Positions 32,423 through 43,553 of a DNA stretch of 64,000 bases are shown in pieces. Below the pieces are notes generated by a model. It made no database searches and was not told the DNA's origin. It saw nothing but the letters and a program-made list of their open reading frames with translations. The stretch is taken from NCBI GenBank assembly GCA_963828755.1, contig CAWHFY010000013.1, positions 124,001 through 188,000 on the forward strand. Direction: 5' to 3'. The position numbers were made by a program, and so were the translations under genes. Positions within the stretch are counted from its first letter, which is position 1. Each line of letters opens with the position of its first letter. The stretch is from WHSW01 sp963828755 (GTDB lineage Bacteria; Actinomycetota; Thermoleophilia; Solirubrobacterales; 70-9).

Positions 32423-35400
32423 ATGAGCGCCACCACCGACAGCAAGATCGACCCACTCGAGGCCTTCAGCCCCCGCACGCGGCGCTGGTTCGAGGCCTCG
32501 TTCGAGGCTCCGACCCCGGCGCAGGCCGCGGGCTGGCCGCAGATCGCCTCCGGCGCCAACACGCTGATCTGCGCCCCGACCGGCTCCGGCAAGACGCTCA
32601 GCGCCTTCCTGTGGGGTATCGACTCGCTCGCGCGGCGTCCGGCAGAGCTCGGGCAGGGTGTGAAGATCGTCTACGTCTCGCCGCTCAAGGCGCTCTCGTA
32701 CGACGTCGAGCGCAACCTGCGCGCGCCGTTGCAGGGGATCGGCGCCGACGTCGCGGTCGGCCTGCGCACCGGCGACACGCCGCAGAAGGAGCGCCAGGCG
32801 ATGAAGCGCACCCCGCCCGACATCCTGATCACGACCCCGGAGTCGCTTTATCTGATGATCACCTCGCAGGTGCGCGAGATCCTCACCGGGGTCGAGGCCG
32901 TGATCGTCGACGAGATCCACGCGGTCGCCCAATCAAAGCGCGGCGCCCACCTGGCGCTGACCCTCGAGCGGCTCTCGCATCTGGTCCGGACCTCGGTCGA
33001 CAGCGGCACCCCGGGGGGCGAAGCCGAGGGGGTGGCCGGGCGTGATGTCCAGCGGATCGGGCTCTCGGCGACCCAGCGGCCACTGGAGCGGATCGCCCAG
33101 TTCCTGGTCGGGCCGAAGCGCAAGTGCGAGATCGTCAACGCCGGCGTCCGCAAGGACCTCGACCTGCAGATCGTCGTCCCGGTCGAGGACATGACGGAAC
33201 CCGGGGCCGACGCGAGCGGCGAGCGGCGAGCGGCGAGCGACGGCCAGGTGATGCCGGACCTTTCACCCGACCGGATCGACCCGGGCCCGATCGAGTCCTC
33301 GCTCGACCCGGCCGCCAACCCGCGCTCGATCTGGCCGGCGATCTACCCGGAGCTGCTGAAACTGGTCCGCGAGCACACGTCGACGATCATCTTCGTGAAC
33401 AACCGCCGCGGGGCCGAGCGCCTGGCGAAACGCCTGAACGAGCTGCACAACGAGGGGCAAGTCGGCGATGAGCTGCCGGCGACGGAGCACGAGGTCACTC
33501 GTCCCCTCGTCTTCCGACTCTCGAGATGAGACGAGAGACGAGAGTCGAGAGACGGACGACGACTTCGAAGAGATCGCCCGCGCCCACCATGGTTCGCTCG
33601 CGCACGAAGAGCGCCTCGTGGTCGAGGAGCTGCTCAAGTCCGGCAAGCTACCGTGCCTGGTCGCGACCAGCTCGCTCGAGCTCGGGATCGACATGGGCGC
33701 CCTCGACTTGGTGATCCAGGTCGAGTCGCCGAAATCGGTCTCGCGAGGTCTGCAGCGGGTGGGGCGCGCCGGCCACCAGCTCAACGAGGTCTCGAAGGGG
33801 CGCATCTTCCCCAAGTTTCGCGCCGACCTGCTCGAGTGCGCGGTGGTCGCCAAGCGAATGCGCGAGGGCGAGATCGAGGAGACGGTCATCCCGCGCAACC
33901 CGCTCGATGTGCTCGCCCAGCACCTGGTCTCGATGGTCGCCGACGACGAGTGGCAGGTCGACGAGGTCGAGCGCGTGGTCACCGCGACGGAGCCGTTCTC
34001 CGACCTCTCGCGCGAGCAGCTCGAGAACGTCCTCGACATGCTCGACGGCCGCTACCCGTCGGAGAAGTTCGCCGAGCTCCGCCCACGGCTGGTCTGGGAC
34101 CGCACGGCCGGCACCGTGCGCGGGCGTAAGGGAGCCCGCCAGCTCGCGGTCACCAACGCCGGGACGATCCCCGACCGCGGCCTCTACGGGGTCCACTTGC
34201 CCGACGGCCGCCGGGTGGGTGAGCTCGACGAGGAGATGGTCTACGAGGCCCGTCCCGGACAGACCTTTCTGCTCGGGGCGACCACTTGGCGGATCCAGGA
34301 CATCACTCGCGACCGCGTGATCGTCACCCCGGCGCCCGGTGTCCCGGGGGCGGTGCCGTTTTGGCGCGGCGACGGGGTCGGCCGTCCGCCCGAGCTCGGC
34401 CGCGCGATCGGCGCCTTCTCGCGCGAGGCGGTCGGCAAGGACCCCGAGCAGCTCGCCTCCGAGTACGACCTCGATCCCGCGTGCGGCCCAGAACCTCGTC
34501 TCCTACCTGCTCGAACAGCAGGCCGCGACCCGGGTCGTGCCCTCCGACGAGACGCTCGTGGTCGAGAAGTTCCGCGACGAGATCGGCGACTGGCGTCTCT
34601 GCGTTCTGTCGCCGTTCGGCGGGCGCGTGCACGCCGCCTGGGGGCTGGCGCTCTCGGCGCGCATCCGCGACGAGCTCGACCTCGAGGCCGACGCGATCTG
34701 GTCCGACGACGGGATCGTCGTCCACTTGCCCGACGCCGACGAGCCTCCCGACGCCTCGCTGGTGATGCTCGAGCCCGACGAGATCGAGGACCTGGTCGTC
34801 CGCGAGCTGGGCGGCTCGGCGTTGTTCGGGGCTCGATTTCGCGAGAACGCCGCCCGCAGCCTGCTGATCCCGCGCGCCTACCCGGGCAAGCGCACGCCGC
34901 TGTGGCAGCAGCGCCTCAAGTCGCAAAGCCTGCTCGAGGTCGCCAAGGACTTCCCCCGCTTCCCGGTCATCCTCGAGACCTATCGCGAGTGCCTGCGCGA
35001 CGTGCTGGACTTGCCGGCGCTGGTCGAGCTGCTGCGCGACCTGCACTCGCGCAAGATCACCCTGGTCGAGGTCGAGACGCAGTCGGCGTCGCCGTTTGCG
35101 TCGTCCCTGCTGTTCGACTACGTCGCCACGTACATGTACGAGGGCGACACGCCGAACGCCGAGCGCCGCGCGGCCGCGCTCGCCCTCGACCGCGACCTGC
35201 TCTCCGAGCTGCTCGGCGCGGACGAGCTGCGCGAGCTGATCAACCCTGAGGCGCTGGAGGAGGTCGAACGCTCGCTCCAGCTGCTGCACCCCGACGCGCT
35301 CGTCAAGGACCGCGACGCGCTGCAGCAGGTGCTGCGCCGGCTCGGCGACCTCAGCGTGACCGAGGCCGAGGAGCGGACTGCCGACGGCTTCTCGGCCGCC

Positions 35401-37029
35401 TCGATGCTCGGCAAGCTCGAGAAGGAACGCCGCGCGGTCCCGGTCAGGATCGGCGGCGAGGAGCGGTGGATCGCCGCCGAGGACGCCGGTCTTTATCGCG
35501 ACGGGCTCGGTGTGCCGCCTCCGGGCGGGCTGCCCGAGGGTTACCTCGAGCCGGTGGACGACGCGATGGCCGCGCTGGTGCGCCGCTACGCCCGCACGCA
35601 CGGCCCGTTCCCGACCGCGCAGATCACCCGCCGGTTCGGGCTCGACCCGACCGCGGCGCTGAAGGAGCTGGAGCGCGCCGGCGAGCTCGTCCGCGGGGAG
35701 TTGATGCCGGGCGGCACCGAGCGCGAGTGGTGCGACTCCGACGTGCTGCGGCGGGTCCGGCGCGCGAGCGTCGCGGCGCTGCGCCAGGAGGCCGAGGCGG
35801 TCGACCCGGCCCAGCTGGCGCGCTTTCTCCCGGCTTGGCAGAACGTGGACACACATCGCCCGGCCGGCGCCGGCCCCGACCGGCTGCGCGAGGCGCTGAT
35901 CCCGCTACAGGGGGTGGCGCTCACCCCGGAGGTCTGGGAGCGCGACGTGCTCCCGCGCCGCCTCGGCGCCTATAGCCCGACCTGGATCGATCAGCTGACG
36001 ACCAGCGGCGAGATCGTCTGGATCGGCGCCGGGGCACTCGCCCGCACCGGCCGCGTCGCGCTCTACTTCCGCGAGGACGTCCGCCTCTGCGGCCCGCCGC
36101 CGTCGAACGCGAAGCTCGACCGCCCCGAGGGGCCGGTCCACGATGCGATCCGCGAGCGGCTGGCCGCAGCGCCGTCGTTCTGGCTCGACCTGGTCGCCGA
36201 ACTCGAGGCCGAGCGCGAGGAGCTTCACGCCGCGCTCTGGGATCTCGTTTGGGCCGGCGAGGTGACCAACGACGCGTTCGCGCCGTTGCGTGCCCGCCGG
36301 CTGACCGCGGTCGGGCGCGACCGGCGGCCGGCGCGCCGTTTCGCCTCCCGGCGCAGCCCCGCACAGGAGGCGATCGTCGGGCGGTGGTCGTTGACCGAGA
36401 GCCTGTTCCGAGGCGCACCGGCGGAGGGCCCGCGCCAGCGCGCCCAGGCTGAGCTGATGCTGGAGCGCTACGGGATCGTCACCCGCGAGACGGTGCTCGC
36501 GGAGGGCGTGCCCGGCGGCTTCTCGAGCCTCTACGGCGAGCTCTCCAACCTCGAGATGCTCGGGACGGCGCGGCGCGGCTACTTCGTCGAGGGCCTCGGC
36601 GGTGCGCAGTTCGCGCTGGCCGGCGCGGTCGAGCGCCTCCGCGCCCTGCCCGAGCGCGAGGACGAGTACCTGATTCTCGCTGCGACCGATCCGGCCCAGC
36701 CGTACGGCGCCGCGCTGCGCTGGCCGAAGCGGGCCGAGGGCCGGCGACCGGCGCGCACCCCGGGCGCGTTCGTGCTGCTTCGCGACGGCAACCCGATCGT
36801 CTACGTCGAGCGCGGCGGCAAGGGGATCGTGCGTCTCGTCGAGCTCGAGGGCGAGGCGCTGGTCGAGGCGATCTCGCGGCTCGCCGAGGCGGCGCGCGAG
36901 AAGCTGATCCCGAAGCTCGGGATCGAACGCGTCGACGGCGAGCCGGTGTTCGGCTCGGGACTCGAGGACCAGATCATCGCCGCCGGCTTCTCGCGCCAGC
37001 CGCGGCGTCTCGTCGCGGCGGCCGGCTAG
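32423..37029 (+). CDS. lhr: Lhr-family ATP-dependent helicase, two frameshifts and repeat insertions
   Basis: About 1530 residues once reading frames are joined, full length for Lhr. The N-terminal RecA lobes show CAPTGSGKTLSAFLWGIDSL, VSPLKALSYDVERNL, VDEIHAVAQSKRGAHLAL (DEIH), GLSATQRP, IFVNNRRGAERLAKRL, ATSSLELGIDMGALDLV and QRVGRAGHQ. The Lhr-core WH region and long C-terminal domain (HGPFPTAQITRRFGLDPTAA, GVALTPEVWERDVLPRRLGA) follow. The frame shifts before 33530, inside a heptanucleotide tract, and at about 34480 (extra C in CCC). Lhr is a 3'-5' DNA/RNA-DNA helicase of the mycobacterial DNA-damage response. Two repeat tracts lengthen the segment between helicase motifs III and V. Confidence 0.92.
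33212..33241 (+). repeat. Heptanucleotide tandem repeat (GCGAGCG)x4 in lhr
   Basis: Four perfect copies of GCGAGCG followed by AC. In lhr it encodes part of DASGERRAASDGQ, a linker-like stretch between the helicase lobes. The same tract, with three perfect copies plus one partial and the same AC end, lies in ileS at 62744-62773. Confidence 0.75.
33515..33563 (+). repeat. Hairpin plus heptanucleotide tandem repeat (GACGAGN-type) in lhr
   Basis: CGACTCTCG (33515-33523) pairs perfectly with CGAGAGTCG (33539-33547). From 33530 the sequence is built of 7-base units GACGAGA, GACGAGA, GTCGAGA, GACGGAC and a partial one. GGTCACTCG lies just upstream at 33493-33501. The related element at 51461-51514 shares GGTCACTCG and the GACGAGN units. 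It interrupts the lhr frame between RLAKRLNELHNEGQ and EEIARAHHGSLAHE, which are normally close together. Confidence 0.75.
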
Positions 37030-37796
37030 GTGCCTGAGGGCGACACGATCCATCGCGCGGCGCGGCGAATGAACGCGGCCCTCGCCGGCAAGCGGCTGGA
37101 GCTCGCCGACGCGCCCAACCCGCGGTCCCCGGTGCACAACCGCGCCGCCGAGCTTCAGGGAGCGACGCTCGGGGAGGTGGAGGCATTCGGCAAGCACCTG
37201 GTCGCTCACTTCTCCACCGGCGTTGCCCTTGCACAGCCACCTCGGGATGAACGGGCGGTGGTTCATCGCCGCCGACGGGCGGCTTCCGTACGGACGCCCC
37301 TGGCTGCGGATGGCGGCGGGCCGCGCGGTCGCCTCGCAGAACGGGGGCAAGATCCTGCGCATCGTCAGCGAGTCACGGCTGCGAAACGACCCGACCCTGC
37401 GCCGCCTCGGCCCCGACCCACTGCGCCCCGGCTTCGAGCGCGCCGAGGCGATCGAGCGCCTGCGCCGCTTGGGCGCCGGGCGGGAGATCGGCGACGCTCT
37501 GCTCGACCAGGAGATCATCGCCGGGATCGGCAACGCGATCCGCGTCGAAGCGCTCTTCCAGGCCCGGGTTAGCCCGTGGCGGATGGTGGAGGAGCTCGAC
37601 GACGGACGAGCTCGAGCTCGTCGTCGCCGAGAACGAGCGCGTGATGAGGACCTCGATCGCCAAGGGCCGGCGGCCGCGGGCGATCTACAGAGCGAACAGC
37701 ACCGGCGGTTGTCCGCGCTGCGGCACCCGGATCGAATCGCGCGGCCAGGGCGACGACAACCGGACCGCGTACTGGTGTCCGGCGTGTCAGACCTAG
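37030..37796 (+). CDS. nei: Fpg/Nei-family DNA glycosylase (endonuclease VIII-like), two frameshifts
   Basis: The GTG start directly follows the lhr TAG. MPEGDTIHRAARRMNAALAG gives the catalytic Pro2-Glu3. HSHLGMNGRWFIAADGR and GDALLDQEIIAGIGNAIRVE (helix-two-turn-helix) are in a second frame after an extra C near 37225. The zinc finger CPRCGTRIESRGQG-YWCPACQT is in a third frame after an extra G near 37604. The corrected product is 254 residues. It excises oxidised bases and cleaves the strand by beta/delta elimination. Tight coupling to lhr suggests a repair operon. The indels are in GCCC and GG runs and look like sequence errors. Confidence 0.87.
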
Positions 37797-37840
37797 CCTT
37801 TCCGGCCACCCCGGGCTGGAAACCGTGATACTCAACCCGG

Positions 37841-38524
37841 ATGGGCGAGGAATCCGTCGAGCTGCTGACTCGGGTGCCGCTGTTCGCGGAGCTCTCCAGC
37901 GACGAACTGAAGCGGATCGGAGACGTCGCGATCCCGCGCACCTACCCGAAGGGCGTGCGCGTCTTTCACGAAGGTGACCACTCCGACGCCTGCTACATCG
38001 TGCGCTCCGGCGACCTCAGGGTCACCCGCGAGCACTCCGACGGGCGCGCGATCGCGCTCGCCACGCTCGGCCCGGGCGACATCTTCGGCGAGCTCGCGAT
38101 GCTCGACGGCGGCAGCCGCTCGGCGAGCGTCGAGACGCTCTCCGACGCGGTGCTGCTGGCGCTGCCGGCGTCCGACGTCCGCCGCGTGATCGCCGCGCAC
38201 GGCGACATCGCCGCGAAGCTGATCGTCGCGATCACCAGGCGGCTGCGCGAGACCAACGAGCGGGTCGCGCGCCAGTCGTTTCAGACCGTGCCGAGCCGGG
38301 TCGCCGGGGTGCTCAACCAGCTGATCGCCGAGGAAGCGATCCCGGAGGAGCGCCGCGGGATCACCGTGCGAATGACCCAGGCCGACCTGGCCCAGCTGGC
38401 CGGGACCTCGCGCGAGAGCGTCAGCCGCTTCCTCGCGACGCTGGAGCGCGCCGGCGTCGTGGCGGTCGGGCGCGGTCGGGTGACGGTGCTCGAGCCACGC
38501 CGGCTGCGTGCTTACATCTTCTAG
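37841..38524 (+). CDS. Crp/Fnr-family transcriptional regulator
   Basis: 227 residues. The cyclic-nucleotide-binding beta roll is at about 10-120 (LLTRVPLFAELSSDELKRIG, GDIFGELAMLDGGSRSASVE; the FGELAM-RSASV pattern matches cAMP-binding Crp). The dimer helix follows, then a Crp-type winged helix (MTQADLAQLAGTSRESVSRF) near 175-200. It likely binds cAMP and acts as a global regulator; the effector is inferred from the phosphate-binding cassette. It is followed at once by pcm on the same strand. Confidence 0.92.
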   Translation: MGEESVELLTRVPLFAELSSDELKRIGDVAIPRTYPKGVRVFHEGDHSDACYIVRSGDLRVTREHSDGRAIALATLGPGDIFGELAMLDGGSRSASVETLSDAVLLALPASDVRRVIAAHGDIAAKLIVAITRRLRETNERVARQSFQTVPSRVAGVLNQLIAEEAIPEERRGITVRMTQADLAQLAGTSRESVSRFLATLERAGVVAVGRGRVTVLEPRRLRAYIF

Positions 38525-38554
38525 CTGACCGACTTCTCCCGCCAGCGCGAACGG

Positions 38555-39181
38555 ATGGTCGAGCGCCAGCTGCGACGGCGCGGCATCGCCGACGAGCGGG
38601 TGCTCGCGGCGATGGCGTCGGTGCCGCGCGAGCGCTTCATCGACCCGCGGCTCGCGCGCCGAGCGTACGCGGACTCCGCGCTGCCCCTGGTGAGCGAGCA
38701 GACGATCTCCCAGCCCTGGGTGGTGGCGGCGATCTGCGAGGCGCTGGAGCTGCGCGGCGGCGAGCGAGTGCTCGAGGTCGGCACCGGGTCGGGCTACTCG
38801 ACCGCGATCCTCGCGCTGCTGGCCGGCGAGGTGATCAGCATCGAGCGCTTTCCGGAGCTCGCGGCCGGCGCGCGCGAAGCGCTCGCCGAGCTCGATCTGC
38901 CCGGGATGGGATCGATCGAGATCCGGGTCGGCGACGGGACCCTCGGGGCGCCCGATGACGCGCCGTTCGACGCGATCGCGGTGCACGCCTCCGGGCCGGC
39001 GCCGCCCGAGGCGCTGCTCGAGCAGCTCGCCGTGGGCGGGCGGATGGTCATTCCGCTGGCCGAGTCGGGGATCGACATGCTCACCGTGTTCACCTCCACG
39101 CCCGCCGGCGTCGAGGCCCGCCAGATCGCGCCGTGCCGTTTCGTCCCACTCGTCGGAGAGCACGGCTTCAGCGAGCGTTAG
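38555..39181 (+). CDS. pcm: Protein-L-isoaspartate O-methyltransferase
   Basis: 208 residues from ATG 38555 (MVERQLRRRGIADERVLAAM). The family segments RERFIDPRLARRAYADSALP, EQTISQPWVVAAICEAL and motif I RVLEVGTGSGYSTAILALLA are present, as is GGRMVIPLAES. It methylates L-isoaspartyl residues to start repair of aged proteins in the cytoplasm. Homologues usually have about ten more residues before MVE; the upstream in-frame codons TDFSRQRER could be reached from a CTG at 38525, directly after the crp stop. Confidence 0.92.
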   Translation: MVERQLRRRGIADERVLAAMASVPRERFIDPRLARRAYADSALPLVSEQTISQPWVVAAICEALELRGGERVLEVGTGSGYSTAILALLAGEVISIERFPELAAGAREALAELDLPGMGSIEIRVGDGTLGAPDDAPFDAIAVHASGPAPPEALLEQLAVGGRMVIPLAESGIDMLTVFTSTPAGVEARQIAPCRFVPLVGEHGFSER

Positions 39182-39199
39182 ATGTAGTCTGGCGCGGTC

Positions 39200-39601
39200 A
39201 TGTCCCGCGGTTTCTACGCCCTCAACTTCTTCTCGCCCGCCTTTGCCGACCAGCTCAAGCGCGGGCGCAAGACCGCGACGATCCGCATCGGCGACAAGTC
39301 GCGCAAGTACGAGCGCGGCCAGCTGCTGTGGGTGACGATCGGCCACCAGCACAGCCCGCGGGAGAAGATCTTCACCGCGGTGATCGATTCGGTCGAGGTG
39401 AAGAAGGCCCGTGAGCTCTCGCCGCGCGACATCGAGCACGACAACCCGGAGTTTCGCCGCGTCGACGAGACGCTGAGCTTCATGCGCCAGATCTACGGCC
39501 GCGAGATCGACCCCGAGGAGACGGTCACCGTAGTCCGCTTCTCGCGGGTGCACGAGCCGCCGCCGGGGTTCGGCAACGGAGAGCCTCCCTCGCGCAACTA
39601 G
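39200..39601 (+). CDS. ASCH/PUA-like domain protein
   Basis: 133 residues. The ASCH-type beta barrel is suggested by FFSPAFADQLKRGRKTATIR, YERGQLLWVTIGHQHSPREK, FTAVIDSVEVKKARELSPRD and a final strand EETVTVVRFSRVHEP. Such domains bind RNA or act as coactivators or ribonucleases. The KTATIR motif near the start is typical of ASCH proteins. It sits between pcm and an SRPBCC gene on one strand, with short gaps. Confidence 0.75.
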   Translation: MSRGFYALNFFSPAFADQLKRGRKTATIRIGDKSRKYERGQLLWVTIGHQHSPREKIFTAVIDSVEVKKARELSPRDIEHDNPEFRRVDETLSFMRQIYGREIDPEETVTVVRFSRVHEPPPGFGNGEPPSRN

Positions 39602-39607
39602 GCGCGG

Positions 39608-40084
39608 ATGCCGATCGAGTATCGCTTCCTGACCACCTGGCTGCTCGAGTCGCCGCGCGAGCCGGTCTGGGACGCGATCTATGATCAGCGCGCCTGGCCG
39701 ACCTGGTGGCGCGGGGTCACCGACGTGGTCGAGCTCGACCCCGGCGACGAGATCGGCGTCGGCTCGCACTCGCGCCTCACCTGGCGCTCGAAGCTGCCGT
39801 ACGACCTCGTGTTCGAGGCGAAGACCCGCACGGTCGAGAAGCCGCGGCTGATCGAGGCCGACGCGTTCGGGGAGCTCGCCGGGCACGGGCGCTGGCGCCT
39901 GTTCGAGCAGGGCGGGGTGACCGCTGTCCTCTACGAGTGGAACGTCCACACGACCAAGGGCTGGATGAACGCGCTCGCGCCGCTGCTGCGCGGCGCCTTC
40001 GCCTGGAACCACAACTGGGTGATGCGAAACGGCGGCACCGGGATCGCCGAGCTGCTCGGCTGCCGGTTGCTGGCGCTCGACTGA
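39608..40084 (+). CDS. SRPBCC (START/polyketide-cyclase fold) protein
   Basis: 158 residues. The helix-grip fold is recognised by TTWLLESPREPVWDAIYDQR, AWPTWWRGVTDVVELDPGDE, FEAKTRTVEKPRLIEADAFG and HGRWRLFEQGGVTAVLYEWN, with the long C-terminal helix from LAPLLRGAFAWNHNWVMRNG. Members bind hydrophobic ligands. No ligand or enzyme activity can be assigned. It starts six bases after the ASCH stop and may be cotranscribed with it. Confidence 0.83.
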   Translation: MPIEYRFLTTWLLESPREPVWDAIYDQRAWPTWWRGVTDVVELDPGDEIGVGSHSRLTWRSKLPYDLVFEAKTRTVEKPRLIEADAFGELAGHGRWRLFEQGGVTAVLYEWNVHTTKGWMNALAPLLRGAFAWNHNWVMRNGGTGIAELLGCRLLALD

Positions 40085-40149
40085 TCTGAGTCTTCGCGGC
40101 TTAGATACCTGCCGTTCTCGGGCCCTTGCGGTACACTCCGTCCGAACTC

Positions 40150-40176
40150 TTGGCACTCTCATGTGTAGAGTGCCAA
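40150..40176 (+). promoter_or_regulatory. CIRCE operator (HrcA binding site) upstream of groES
   Basis: A perfect inverted repeat TTGGCACTC, nine bases, GAGTGCCAA lies 47 bases before the groES start. It matches the CIRCE consensus TTAGCACTC-N9-GAGTGCTAA except for a compensated A-to-G/T-to-C pair in each arm. CIRCE binds the HrcA repressor and controls groESL heat induction. hrcA is not in this window. A -10-like TACACT lies just upstream at 40132-40137, so the operator would cover the transcription start. Confidence 0.93.
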
Positions 40177-40223
40177 GCCCGGTCTTCTGGAAGCGAATAC
40201 GCAAACTACTGGAGGTAGAACGG

Positions 40224-40514
40224 ATGAATCTGAAGCCCCTCGGCGATCGCTTGATCGTCAAGGCCATTGAGGAGGAAGAGACGACCGCGAGCGGCATCGT
40301 CCTTCCCGAGACCGCCAAGGAGAAGCCCCAGAAGGGCACCGTGATCGCTGTCGGAGACGGCGCCTGGGACGAGGACGGCGAGAAGCGGATCCCGCTCGAC
40401 GTCGCCGAGGGCGACGAGGTCCTCTACAGCAAGTACGGCGGCACCGAGATCAAGGTCGACGGTGATGACCTGCTGGTGCTGCGCGAGTCCGACGTCCTCG
40501 CCAAGGTCGTCTGA
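40224..40514 (+). CDS. groES: Co-chaperonin GroES
   Basis: 96 residues. GGAGG at 40211-40215, eight bases before ATG 40224, fixes the start at MNLKPLGDRLIVKAIEEEET. The mobile loop TTASGIVLPETAKEKPQKGT and the barrel strands (GDEVLYSKYGGTEIKVDGDD, LRESDVLAKVV) are canonical. It caps GroEL in the cytosol. It is under CIRCE/HrcA control and is followed by groEL after 39 bases. Confidence 0.97.
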   Translation: MNLKPLGDRLIVKAIEEEETTASGIVLPETAKEKPQKGTVIAVGDGAWDEDGEKRIPLDVAEGDEVLYSKYGGTEIKVDGDDLLVLRESDVLAKVV

Positions 40515-40553
40515 ACCCCCGCACTCACTTAGGAACTACAGGAGGAATTGAAC

Positions 40554-42186
<1,633 letters not shown>

Positions 42187-42214
42187 CGACGTCCCCTTCT
42201 GGGACGCGTACTTC

Positions 42215-42252
42215 AAGAGGCCCGGGCCGCATGGCTCGGGCCTCTTTTGTTT
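42215..42252 (+). terminator. Rho-independent terminator after groEL
   Basis: AGAGGCCCGGGCC and GGCTCGGGCCTCT form a 13-bp GC-rich stem (one G-T pair) with loop GCAT, followed by TTTTGTTT. It starts 28 bases after the groEL stop and is the best intrinsic terminator in the window. Confidence 0.93.
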
Positions 42253-42298
42253 GACCGTTCGCCTCGCGCGACAGATTCGACTATCTGAGCCGGCGCCT

Positions 42299-43180
42299 TT
42301 AGCCGAGCACGGCGCCCATCGGCTTCGGCTCGACCCCGAGCGCCTCGGCGTCGGCGGTGCCGCGCTCGGAGACCATCGGAACCTCCATCAGCTCGGCCTC
42401 CTCCCAGGTCGCGAAGACCGCGTCGCCGACCAGCCGGCGCAGCCCGGCGAGTCCGTAGTGCACCAGGCCCAGCGGGACGTGCATCAGCGGCCGATCCCGG
42501 CCTGAAGCGTGCGCGATCAGCCTCGCGATCTGGTCGTAGGTGAGCCGCTGTGGGCCGGCCAGCTCGAGCCGGCGGGTCCCGCCGTCGCCCTGCGCCAGTT
42601 CAGCGACTATGCAGTCGGCGACGTCGCCGGCCCAGATCGGCTCGTACGCCGCCTCGCCCTCGCCGGAGATCGGGACCGCCGGCAGCAGCGTCAGGCGCCG
42701 CATCGTCGTCACCCAGGGGTCGTTGCGGTCATAGACGATCGAGGGGGCGAAGACGGTCGCGTCGAGGTCCGCGTCGAGGACGGCGCGCTCGGCCAGTGCC
42801 TTGGCGCGAAAGAACCGGGTCCGCTGGAACTCGGTCGCGCCGAGCGCGGAGAAGAAGACGAAGCGGCCGACGCCGGCGCGCTCGGCGGCGCGGAGCAGGC
42901 GGGCGGTTGCGAGCCCGTTGAGCTCCTCGACCCGGGCCCGGGGCTGGTCGCGGATCGCGGCGGCGAGATGGACGACCGTGTCGGCGCCGCGCAGCGCCTG
43001 GCGAGCGACCCGCGGGTCGCCGAGCTCGACCAGGTCTCCGAGCGCGATCCGCACCTCGACCCGCAAGCGCCCGAGCTTGCGCGGGTCGCGGGTCAGAGCG
43101 CGGACCTCCTCGCCGCGCTCGAGCAGTTTCGGCAGCAGCGCCTGCCCAACCGTCCCCGTTGCGCCCGTGACTAGGATCAT
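42299..43180 (-). CDS. NAD(P)-dependent epimerase/NmrA-like SDR protein
   Basis: 293 residues from ATG 43180. The Rossmann start is MILVTGATGTVGQALLPKLL; then DTVVHLAAAIRDQPRARVEE, RFVFFSALGATEFQRTRFFR and KALAERAVLDADLDATVFAP. The classic SDR Tyr-x-x-x-Lys is replaced by an RFFRAKALAE arrangement, as in atypical SDRs and NDUFA9-like proteins. The C-terminal part (GPQRLTYDQIARLIAHASGR) resembles the quinone/complex I assembly-related atypical SDRs. The substrate is unknown. The gene converges on the groEL terminator. Confidence 0.87.
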   Translation of the reverse strand: MILVTGATGTVGQALLPKLLERGEEVRALTRDPRKLGRLRVEVRIALGDLVELGDPRVARQALRGADTVVHLAAAIRDQPRARVEELNGLATARLLRAAERAGVGRFVFFSALGATEFQRTRFFRAKALAERAVLDADLDATVFAPSIVYDRNDPWVTTMRRLTLLPAVPISGEGEAAYEPIWAGDVADCIVAELAQGDGGTRRLELAGPQRLTYDQIARLIAHASGRDRPLMHVPLGLVHYGLAGLRRLVGDAVFATWEEAELMEVPMVSERGTADAEALGVEPKPMGAVLG

Positions 43181-43270
43181 CCCCGAGCACTCTAGAATGC
43201 TGCGCCCGGGCCGACCGCGTGGCTCAACAGCGACCCCGAACGACCAGTACCACCAGAAAGGGCAAAGACC

Positions 43271-43534
43271 TTGGCTTACGTCATCGCCGAACCCTGCATC
43301 GGGCAGAAGGACAACTCCTGCGTCGAGGTGTGTCCGGTCGACTGCATCCACCCGACTCCTGACGAGCCCGACTACGAGGGCGTCGAGCAGCTTTACATCG
43401 ATCCCGACGAGTGCATCGACTGCGACGCCTGCGTCGAGGCCTGCCCGGTCGACGCCTGCTTCGCCGAGGACCAGCTTCCGGAGGAGTGGTCCAAGTACAC
43501 GGCGATCAACGCCGAGTACTTCTCGGGCAAGTGA
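43271..43534 (+). CDS. 7Fe ferredoxin (3Fe-4S/4Fe-4S), FdxA type
   Basis: 87 residues from TTG 43271 (MAYVIAEPCIGQKDNSCVEV). Cysteines 9, 17, 21 and 25 (PCIGQKDNSCVEVCPVDC) and 48, 51, 54 and 58 (ECIDCDACVEACPVDACF) match the 3Fe-4S plus 4Fe-4S pattern of mycobacterial FdxA, followed by the usual acidic C-terminus PEEWSKYTAINAEYF. It is a soluble electron carrier. Its partner is not encoded nearby. It is divergent from the SDR gene and convergent with the frameshifted methyltransferase. Confidence 0.94.
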   Translation: MAYVIAEPCIGQKDNSCVEVCPVDCIHPTPDEPDYEGVEQLYIDPDECIDCDACVEACPVDACFAEDQLPEEWSKYTAINAEYFSGK

Positions 43535-43553
43535 GCCGGGTCTGAGCCGCCGC

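Noticed and set aside
33212..33563. CRISPR-like array
   Set aside because: The repeats are contiguous 7-base units without unique spacers, and no cas genes are present.
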